Source: Eubacteriales bacterium (lineage in GTDB: Bacteria; Bacillota; Clostridia; Christensenellales; CAG-138). Taken from it: a DNA stretch of 6,279 nucleotides. The notes below the pieces were generated by a model that saw only the letters and a program-made list of their open reading frames with translations, had not been told where the DNA came from and made no database searches. Position 1 is the stretch's first letter. The number at the start of each line of letters is the position of its first letter. The DNA lies in the NCBI GenBank assembly GCA_028703645.1, contig JAQVML010000091.1:1-6279 (forward strand). Direction: 5' to 3'. Below, one piece after another: positions 1 through 4,775 of this stretch. The position numbers and the translations under genes were made by a program.

Positions 1-197
1 TTAAGCAGGGCGGGGCGACGATGATATCCGTCTTTGCTGGCATGGGCGCGGGATTTGCTCCCGCAATCGTGGCGGCTACGACCGGCAGCACGCTTGTCGC
101 TCCGATTACGATCGCGGTGCTGGTCCTCTTCACGATCTGGATGTGGACCTCGCTGGTGCGCAGCGGGGAAAAGCGCATGCTGCTGCTGCATTCCTAA
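1..197 (+). CDS. C-terminal fragment of an integral membrane protein, possibly a transporter (5' end outside window)
   Basis: The frame beginning at base 3 is open from the left edge to a TAA at 195-197, giving 64 codons of a gene that starts outside the window. It shows two hydrophobic stretches: about residues 7-25 (Gly/Ala-rich, with MGAGFAP) and about residues 31-52 (VLVLFTIWMW). A short basic tail containing SGEKR follows, as expected for the last two helices of a polytopic membrane protein with a cytoplasmic C-terminus. The small-residue-rich first helix followed by a bulky last helix resembles helices 11 and 12 of major facilitator transporters, but that is an impression and no diagnostic motif is present. 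The gene converges on the beta-CASP gene, and both end at the hairpin at 215-248. That it is coding is fairly likely; the family is uncertain. Confidence 0.6.
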   Translation, partial: KQGGATMISVFAGMGAGFAPAIVAATTGSTLVAPITIAVLVLFTIWMWTSLVRSGEKRMLLLHS

Positions 198-214
198 CAC
201 ACGATGCAAAAAAC

Positions 215-248
215 AAACATCCCGCAGGTGAAAACCTGCGGGATGTTT
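215..248. terminator. Bidirectional intrinsic terminator
   Basis: Bases 215-229 and 234-248 form a perfect 15-bp stem with a GC-rich core (CCCGCAGGT/ACCTGCGGG) closed by a GAAA tetraloop. On the + strand the 3' arm runs into T5 (246-250). On the - strand the hairpin is followed by a T-rich tract, the complement of AAAAAACAAA at 208-217. The hairpin therefore works for both directions. It lies 18 bp after the stop of the left membrane-protein gene and 31 bp after the stop of the convergent beta-CASP gene, where a shared terminator is expected. Confidence 0.93.
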
Positions 249-278
249 TTGCATGCGTTTGAGTTTTATGAAAGCCGC

Positions 279-1970
279 TTATTCGCGTTCTATCTCGTTG
301 CTAATGGCGTTGATTTCGCTTGCGACGTTATGAAGCTCGCGATTGCTGCGGCCTTTGCTGGCGTTAACGAGATCGACGAGGCGCTCCAACGCGACCAGAA
401 CCTGCTGATAGGCGGAACCCTGCTCGCGCGGCTGCTGCGCGCCGTAGGGACTCTTTTGTTTGCCCTTCTGTTCGTAAGGGGTGCGTTTGCTTTGTTCGCG
501 TCCTTCCTGCGTTGCATGTGCGCGAGCACGCGCAGCGAGCGGTTCCGGCTGCGCTTCCAGAACGTATTCGTTCTTGACGAGGTCGTAGATCGAGCCGCTG
601 TAGGGGGAAACGGCATCCAGACCGAATTCGTTGCGCAGACGCTTGGTAAAGAGATCGCAAACCTCGCTTTCGCCATGGTTGACGAACACGCGGCGCGGCT
701 TTGGTGAAAAATGGGTTGCCCACTTGATGAGCATGTTAGCGTCGCCATGCCCGCTGATGCCGGGTAATTGCTTGATCTCCGCGTTGACGCGAATCGTCTC
801 GCCAAAGAGCTTGACCTTCTCCGCGCCTTCGAGCAGCGAGCGACCGAGTGTGCCCGGTGCCTGGAAGCCGACGAAGAGAATGGTGTTGGCGGCGTTCCAA
901 AGACCGTGTTTGAGGTGGTGCTTGATGCGGCCCGCTTCGCACATGCCGCTGGCGGAAAGAATGACTTTCGGGCGCGTGTCGGTGTTGATCGCCATGGATT
1001 CCTGACTGGTCTGCGTCGCGGTCAACCCGTCAAACGAAATCGGGTTGATGCCCTGATCCACAAACGCGCGCGCTTCGTCATCATAGCAGAATTCCGCGTT
1101 TTCAATATAGATTCGCGTTGCGGCGTTCGCAAGCGGGCTATCGACAAACACCGGAAAGTTGTCGTGCCCGTGAACGAGACCTTCCTCCTTGATGTGGCGA
1201 ATGAAATACAGCATCTCTTGCGTGCGGCCTACGGCAAAAGAAGGAACGATGACGCTGCCGCCGCGGTCAAACGTTTTTTGCAGCACGTCCGCTAGCGCCT
1301 TTGCGTAATCCGGCGGCGCGTCATGCAGACGGTCGCCATAGGTGGATTCCACCATGATGTAGTCCGCTTCGTCGACCAGCGAAGGATCGCGCAGCAGCGG
1401 TAAATTGATGTTTCCGATATCGCCGGAGAACACGATTTTGCGCTGTTCGCCGTCTTCATCAATCCAGATTTCGATATAGGAGGAGCCGAGCAGATGCCCC
1501 GCATCGGTATAGCGAACCTGAATTCCGTCAAAGAGCTGAAACTTTTCGTCATAGCGATGCGGCACGAACTGCTTGAGAATGCCTTCCGCATCCGCCATCG
1601 TATAGAGCGGAACATATGGCTTTTCACCGCTGCGCTGACCCTTGCGGTTGCGCCACTCGGCTTCAAACTCCTGAATATGTGCGCTGTCTCGCAACATGAT
1701 GTCGCAGAGATTGCAGGTTGGCTTTGTGGCATGCACCGGGCCCTGAAATCCGTTTTTGTAGAGCAGCGGTAGGAGACCGGAGTGATCCATGTGCGCGTGC
1801 GTCAGCAACACCGCGTCGATTTCGCCGGGAAGTTCGGGCAGGGGCGCGTTCTGATAAAAATCCTTGCCCTGCTCCATGCCATAGTCAACGAGAATGTGCT
1901 TGCCGCAGATGTCGAGGTGCGTACAGCTGCCGGTTACTTCGTGGTCTGCGCCGATGAAGGTGAGTTTCAT
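279..1970 (-). CDS. MBL-fold / beta-CASP ribonuclease-like metallo-hydrolase (YSH1/CPSF-like)
   Basis: This encodes a 563-residue protein of the metallo-beta-lactamase superfamily with an inserted beta-CASP domain, the architecture of RNA-processing nucleases such as CPSF73/YSH1 and their bacterial relatives. The metal site is complete: HxHxDH (H58, H60, D62, H63), the AGH histidine H159, the SGD aspartate D184, and C-terminal histidines in SGHGD (H408) and NHGE (H432). The beta-CASP part (about 200-380) carries ESTYGDR, SFAVGRTQE and the SASGMCEAGR segment. No signal peptide is seen, so it is presumably a cytoplasmic RNA endo- or exonuclease; the substrate cannot be read from sequence. From about residue 475 onward there is a low-complexity Lys/Arg/Gln-rich linker, then a short predicted helix. 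I chose the ATG at 1970 (MKLTFIG) over the in-frame ATG at 1988 because GGAAAGG lies 9 nt upstream of it and the fold begins directly there; the ATG at 1988 has no ribosome site. It lies 67 bp downstream of the alkaline phosphatase stop, on the same strand. Confidence 0.93.
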   Translation of the reverse strand: MKLTFIGADHEVTGSCTHLDICGKHILVDYGMEQGKDFYQNAPLPELPGEIDAVLLTHAHMDHSGLLPLLYKNGFQGPVHATKPTCNLCDIMLRDSAHIQEFEAEWRNRKGQRSGEKPYVPLYTMADAEGILKQFVPHRYDEKFQLFDGIQVRYTDAGHLLGSSYIEIWIDEDGEQRKIVFSGDIGNINLPLLRDPSLVDEADYIMVESTYGDRLHDAPPDYAKALADVLQKTFDRGGSVIVPSFAVGRTQEMLYFIRHIKEEGLVHGHDNFPVFVDSPLANAATRIYIENAEFCYDDEARAFVDQGINPISFDGLTATQTSQESMAINTDTRPKVILSASGMCEAGRIKHHLKHGLWNAANTILFVGFQAPGTLGRSLLEGAEKVKLFGETIRVNAEIKQLPGISGHGDANMLIKWATHFSPKPRRVFVNHGESEVCDLFTKRLRNEFGLDAVSPYSGSIYDLVKNEYVLEAQPEPLAARARAHATQEGREQSKRTPYEQKGKQKSPYGAQQPREQGSAYQQVLVALERLVDLVNASKGRSNRELHNVASEINAISNEIERE

Positions 1971-1979
1971 ACAGGTTGG

Positions 1980-1986
1980 CCTTTCC
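1980..1986 (-). promoter_or_regulatory. Ribosome binding site of the beta-CASP gene
   Basis: GGAAAGG on the - strand, with 9 nt between it and the ATG at 1970. It overlaps the alternative in-frame ATG at 1986-1988, so it supports translation from the downstream ATG only. Confidence 0.65.
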
Positions 1987-1996
1987 ATGATAGATT

Positions 1997-2014
1997 TATT
2001 CCATTAAAGGAATA
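1997..2014. repeat. Small inverted repeat between the alkaline phosphatase and beta-CASP genes
   Basis: TATTCC and GGAATA flank a 6-nt AT-only spacer (ATTAAA). This AT-rich dyad lies in the 67-bp gap, 27 bp upstream of the chosen beta-CASP start. A 6-bp AU-rich stem is too weak for a terminator and no T-run follows. It could be a protein-binding site or part of a weak internal promoter (TTTAAT on the - strand lies in it), or it may be chance. Confidence 0.3.
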
Positions 2015-2037
2015 GAAACAGTATTGTTTGCCGGTAT

Positions 2038-3489
2038 TTACGAGATGGGATACGCGGAAACCGCCTCCAGAATCGCATCGTGAATTCTTGTGTTCTCATA
2101 GCTGCCGCTGAAGAACTCGGAACCGATGCCGAGCGCATAGAGCGGCACATCCTTTGCCGTGTGTCCGCCGGAGCCGAAGACGACGCCGGCGCGCGCCGCA
2201 ACCAGATTGATGCAGGCCGTCGTGATTGGGTCGTAGACGCCGGATTCCTCGTCGCTCGTGTTGCCGGGCATACTGTTTTGAATCGTGCGGTAGTATGCTT
2301 CTTTTAAGACAGCGGTTTCTTTCGCGGTCAGATTCGTCAGCCCGAAAGCCGACGCAAAGATGGGCAACGCCTGATCAAAGGACGTTTTTGCGGCGACGCA
2401 ATCGGCAACCAGCGTGTTATCGCAAGTATCGCTGGAAATGATCTGCGAAAGCAGCGCGCTACGATCACCCTTGGTAAACGAAACATCGCCGGTTTCATGA
2501 TCGGCGGTAACGATCACCAGCGTCTCCTCGGGATGCTGCTGGTAAAACGCAATCGCGCTCTGAACCGCTTTGTCAAAGTCGAGCAGCTCGCCAACAAACG
2601 AAGCCGCGTCATTGTAATGGCAGAAGTAATCGATTCGCCCGCCTTCCACCATCATGAAAAACCCTGCGGGATTCGTCAGTCGCGAGATGGCAAGATCGGT
2701 TGCTTTCTTTAGCCAATCGACTCTTGCGCCGCCGTCTATGGCGGGCAAAACACCGTAATCGCCGAAGATCAGCGAAGAGGAGAGAATCAGTCTGCCGTCG
2801 TTCGTGGCTGGCGCTTCCTCGAACGAATGAATCAGCGTATATCCGTTTTCTTCCGCATGCGTGGGCGCATCCGGCGTACGATGGAATCCACCACCCGCGA
2901 AATAGTCAAATCCGCTGGCGAAGAGGTCGTCTGCAATCGTAGAATAGTTTCGTCTGGAGTCGACATGCGCATAAAAACCGCCGGGCGTCGCATGATCGAG
3001 CGAGACCGTTGTGAGAATGCCGATCTTGCGGCCGATGTTGCGCAGTGTTTCAGCAACGGTCTCAATTCGGTTCTTGTTTTGATCCAGACCAAGATAGCGG
3101 TTGATGGTCTTTTGCCCGGTAGAGATCGCCGTGGCGGCAGCGGCAGAATCCGTCACCTTGCCGAGGATATTGCTTGTTTTAACGCTCGCCTGAACGGGAA
3201 AATCGAGGAAGCAAAGCGGATCGCGATTGTCGGCTGCGAGCGCTTCGGATGCGGCCTGAATCTGCGCATATCCCATGCCGTCTCCGATTAATAGAAAGAT
3301 GTATTTCAGTTGCGGATGCGGCAATGAAGTTGGTTCGCTGACTGGCGCGGGAACCTCCGCCGCAATCGCAACAGATTCGGCCGATGGTGTAGGGGCCTTG
3401 ATCACGCCGCGCCCGCATCCAAAAGAAATCAGAAGGAGCGTAGCGATGAGAATCAACGAAAATCGTTTTTGCCGAAGCTTCGTATTCAT
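2038..3489 (-). CDS. Alkaline phosphatase (PhoA family), secreted, probable lipoprotein
   Basis: This encodes a 483-residue alkaline phosphatase superfamily phosphomonoesterase that would act outside the membrane to release phosphate from organic esters. Residues 1-24 form a signal peptide (basic MNTKLRQKR, then a hydrophobic core) ending at C25 in ISFGC, an imperfect lipobox. An Ala/Pro/Ser/Glu-rich linker (about 31-58) follows. By motif alignment to E. coli PhoA I see D70 (IGDGMG), D114-S115 (VTDSAAA, nucleophile S115), R179 (AHVDSR, phosphate-binding), E282-D287-H291 (VEGGRIDYFCH), D330-H331 (TADHETG) and H443 (GGHT). All core catalytic and two-zinc ligands are present. E. coli D153 and K328 are replaced by H166 and Y288. 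About 110 residues separate H331 and H443, compared with about 40 in E. coli PhoA, so the crown region is large; it holds C356 and C364, a possible disulfide. The start is fixed by a stop codon four codons upstream (TAG at 3499-3501). No Shine-Dalgarno site is visible, and a promoter lies nearly on top of the ATG. The gene is divergent from a lipoprotein phosphoesterase. Confidence 0.95.
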   Translation of the reverse strand: MNTKLRQKRFSLILIATLLLISFGCGRGVIKAPTPSAESVAIAAEVPAPVSEPTSLPHPQLKYIFLLIGDGMGYAQIQAASEALAADNRDPLCFLDFPVQASVKTSNILGKVTDSAAAATAISTGQKTINRYLGLDQNKNRIETVAETLRNIGRKIGILTTVSLDHATPGGFYAHVDSRRNYSTIADDLFASGFDYFAGGGFHRTPDAPTHAEENGYTLIHSFEEAPATNDGRLILSSSLIFGDYGVLPAIDGGARVDWLKKATDLAISRLTNPAGFFMMVEGGRIDYFCHYNDAASFVGELLDFDKAVQSAIAFYQQHPEETLVIVTADHETGDVSFTKGDRSALLSQIISSDTCDNTLVADCVAAKTSFDQALPIFASAFGLTNLTAKETAVLKEAYYRTIQNSMPGNTSDEESGVYDPITTACINLVAARAGVVFGSGGHTAKDVPLYALGIGSEFFSGSYENTRIHDAILEAVSAYPIS

Positions 3490-3495
3490 AAACCA

Positions 3496-3524
3496 ATTCT
3501 AACACGATTATCACGTGCATACAA
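3496..3524 (-). promoter_or_regulatory. Sigma-A-type promoter of the alkaline phosphatase gene, possibly leaderless
   Basis: Read on the - strand: -35 TTGTAT (3519-3524), a 17-bp spacer (3502-3518) and -10 TAGAAT (3496-3501), preceded by the TGn element of an extended -10 (TGTTAGAAT). Only 6 nt separate the -10 from the ATG at 3489, so transcription should begin at or next to the start codon. This agrees with the lack of a ribosome binding site. An alternative -10, GATAAT, lies inside the spacer but has no good -35. Confidence 0.6.
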
Positions 3525-3525
3525 C

Positions 3526-3554
3526 TGGACGTAGACTCGCGCGAATGGTAAGAT
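3526..3554 (+). promoter_or_regulatory. Candidate promoter P1 for the metallophosphoesterase gene
   Basis: TGGACG (3526-3531, 4 of 6 to the -35 consensus), a 17-bp spacer, then TAAGAT (3549-3554, 4 of 6 to the -10 consensus) preceded by TGG as an extended -10. Transcription would begin near 3561, giving a leader of about 44 nt that contains the TGTAAC dyad. It competes with the candidate at 3575-3583; sequence alone does not decide between them. Confidence 0.35.
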
Positions 3555-3566
3555 ATTTCTAGCATG

Positions 3567-3581
3567 TGTAACTCTGTTACA
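3567..3581. promoter_or_regulatory. Perfect inverted repeat TGTAAC-N3-GTTACA, putative operator
   Basis: A 15-bp perfect dyad (TGTAAC tct GTTACA) overlaps the extended -10 of the second metallophosphoesterase promoter candidate, where a bound repressor would block initiation. The form is typical of a dimeric regulator site. I cannot assign it to a known regulator family. Confidence 0.45.
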
Positions 3582-3583
3582 AT
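3575..3583 (+). promoter_or_regulatory. Candidate promoter P2 (extended -10) for the metallophosphoesterase gene
   Basis: TGTTACAAT is an extended -10 (TGn plus TACAAT, 5 of 6 to consensus) without a recognisable -35. The start site would be near 3590, just before the AGGG ribosome site (3593-3596), giving a leader of about 15 nt. It closely matches the TGTTAGAAT extended -10 of the opposing phosphatase promoter. Confidence 0.45.
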
Positions 3584-3605
3584 GCAACAAACAGGGCAAC
3601 AAACA
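3584..3605 (+). repeat. 10-bp direct repeat GCAACAAACA x2 around the ribosome binding site
   Basis: GCAACAAACA occurs exactly at 3584-3593 and 3596-3605, a 12-bp period. The AGGG Shine-Dalgarno core (3593-3596) bridges the two copies, and the second copy ends on the A of the ATG. The repeat is AC-rich and so unstructured, which would keep the ribosome site open. It may also be a tandem duplication scar or a binding site. Confidence 0.6.
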
Positions 3606-4705
3606 TGGAAGGACGACCACCTAAACAGATGCAACTGACGAAACGACTACTCGCAACCAGCTTTTTGATTTTCGCGGTCTCGATGTTGACGGCATGCACG
3701 TTGCTAGATCAGAACAGTCTCTCTATAGCACAAGCGCCGAGCTCCGCAACCGAAACGGTGGCGTTAACGCCCGCGGTTACGACGACGCCAACCGTCACGC
3801 CAGAGCCGACGCCGGAACCGACACCGGAGCCGAAGGCGTTTTCCATCGCATGGATGAGCGACACGCAGAACTACACCGCAGCCAACAACGATGTATTCGG
3901 CAAGATGACGCAATGGATCTGCGATACCACGAAGGAATACAACACGGTTCTTACCGTGCATACGGGTGATATCGTCTATAACGCCTATCGGGAGTACTCC
4001 TGGCAAAACGCGGAAGACGGATTTCGCCGCCTACCGGAGGGAATGCGGATTCTGACCGTTGCCGGCAATCACGACCAACTGCCGGACTACGACGAGCATA
4101 CGCCGTATCTGGATCACCGAATGGATACCGATTTTGACCCCAAGCACGCTTTTGATGAATCGGGGTATGTCTACTACACCGCGTTTACTGCGGGCGGGGT
4201 GCCGGTTCTCGTGTTTTCGCTTTCCTACGGGTTTGAGGTTGACGCCATCAACTGGATCAACGAGGTCTGCAAGACATATTCGGATCACTATGCCGTGCTC
4301 TGCTTGCACAGCTATATCAACTTTGGCGGTTATACTTCGATTGGCAGCCGGATGATCGAGCGCGTGGTCAAGCAGTCGCCCAATATTCGGCTCGTGCTGT
4401 GCGGGCACGATAACGGCATGCTCTACATTCCCGAAAAACTAGACGACAACGCGGACGGTACGCCGGATCGTACGGTGCATCAGATGATGATGAACCTGCA
4501 AGATGAATCCTACAACAGCGTTGGATACCTGCGAATTTTGCGCCTTGACCCAATGGCGGACACGCTGGAAGTCATCACCTATTCACCGGTGTTGGACCGT
4601 TTTGGCTATAAGTCCATGGTGGGCGACCACTTTGGCGCGAGTACCGTGCTAGAGGATGCTGGCATACGCGATTTTGTGCCGAATTCGACGGCAATAACAC
4701 CGTAA
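3605..4705 (+). CDS. Lipoprotein calcineurin-like metallophosphoesterase
   Basis: This encodes 366 residues. A signal peptide (KR then LLATSFLIFAVSMLTA) ends in a textbook lipobox LTAC, with C31 as the lipidated residue, so the protein should be anchored on the outer face of the membrane. A Thr/Pro/Glu linker (about 55-77) precedes a metallophosphoesterase domain (about 78-330). Metal-site motifs in order are SDTQ (D86, Q88), HTGDIV (D122), AGNHDQ (N155, H156), CLHSY (H235) and CGHDNG (H268). The first motif is D-x-Q instead of the usual D-x-H; I recall this variant from other bacterial members. The substrate is unknown; phosphomonoesters, phosphodiesters or nucleotides are all possible. I chose the ATG at 3605 because AGGG (3593-3596) sits 8 nt upstream. 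The in-frame ATG at 3629 would give a more typical 22-residue signal peptide, but its only purine-rich match (GGAAGGA, 3607-3613) is 15 nt away. No terminator follows, so read-through into the peptidase gene 70 bp downstream is likely. Confidence 0.92.
   Translation: MEGRPPKQMQLTKRLLATSFLIFAVSMLTACTLLDQNSLSIAQAPSSATETVALTPAVTTTPTVTPEPTPEPTPEPKAFSIAWMSDTQNYTAANNDVFGKMTQWICDTTKEYNTVLTVHTGDIVYNAYREYSWQNAEDGFRRLPEGMRILTVAGNHDQLPDYDEHTPYLDHRMDTDFDPKHAFDESGYVYYTAFTAGGVPVLVFSLSYGFEVDAINWINEVCKTYSDHYAVLCLHSYINFGGYTSIGSRMIERVVKQSPNIRLVLCGHDNGMLYIPEKLDDNADGTPDRTVHQMMMNLQDESYNSVGYLRILRLDPMADTLEVITYSPVLDRFGYKSMVGDHFGASTVLEDAGIRDFVPNSTAITP
3797..3832 (+). repeat. Three 12-bp coding repeats encoding Thr-Pro-Glu-Pro
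   Basis: Three in-frame units with consensus ACGCCGGAGCCG, differing only at third codon positions, encode residues 65-76 (TPEP x3). This is the spacer between the lipid anchor and the catalytic domain. Such repeats vary in copy number by slippage and act as flexible or wall-spanning stalks. Confidence 0.75.
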
Positions 4706-4762
4706 TATGCCGAATATCATTTGAGACGCATAGAAATAAGAAACAAGTTTGATACAGCGTAC

Positions 4763-4769
4763 AGGAGGT
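4763..4769 (+). promoter_or_regulatory. Strong ribosome binding site of the clostripain-like gene
   Basis: AGGAGGT with 6 nt to the ATG at 4776 is close to a perfect match to the 16S anti-Shine-Dalgarno sequence, and it fixes the start codon. The rest of the 70-bp gap (4706-4775) shows no hairpin terminator and no convincing promoter. Confidence 0.88.
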
Positions 4770-4775
4770 AATACC

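Noticed and set aside
204..707. 167-codon + strand ORF opposite the beta-CASP gene
   Set aside because: It lies wholly antisense to the C-terminal coding region of a gene with complete catalytic motifs, begins inside the terminator, and has no recognisable domain.
768..1295. 175-codon + strand ORF
   Set aside because: It is antisense to the conserved beta-CASP core, has no ribosome site or domain, and results from GC-rich codon bias on the real strand.
2827..3291. 154-codon + strand ORF
   Set aside because: It is antisense to the catalytic part of the alkaline phosphatase and shows no motif of its own.
3540..3583. Possible PhoP box controlling the phosphatases
   Set aside because: TTACA-like units are present, but they form an inverted repeat with a 3-bp spacer, not the direct repeats with 4-6 bp spacers expected of a Gram-positive Pho box.
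3179..3634. 151-codon - strand ORF crossing the divergent promoter region
   Set aside because: It overlaps the alkaline phosphatase N-terminus in another frame and the opposing gene's start, and has no domain or ribosome site.
4721..4756. Separate promoter for the clostripain-like gene starting at TTGAGA
   Set aside because: No -10-like hexamer occurs at 16-18 bp; GATACA (4751-4756) is 24 bp away, too far to pair.
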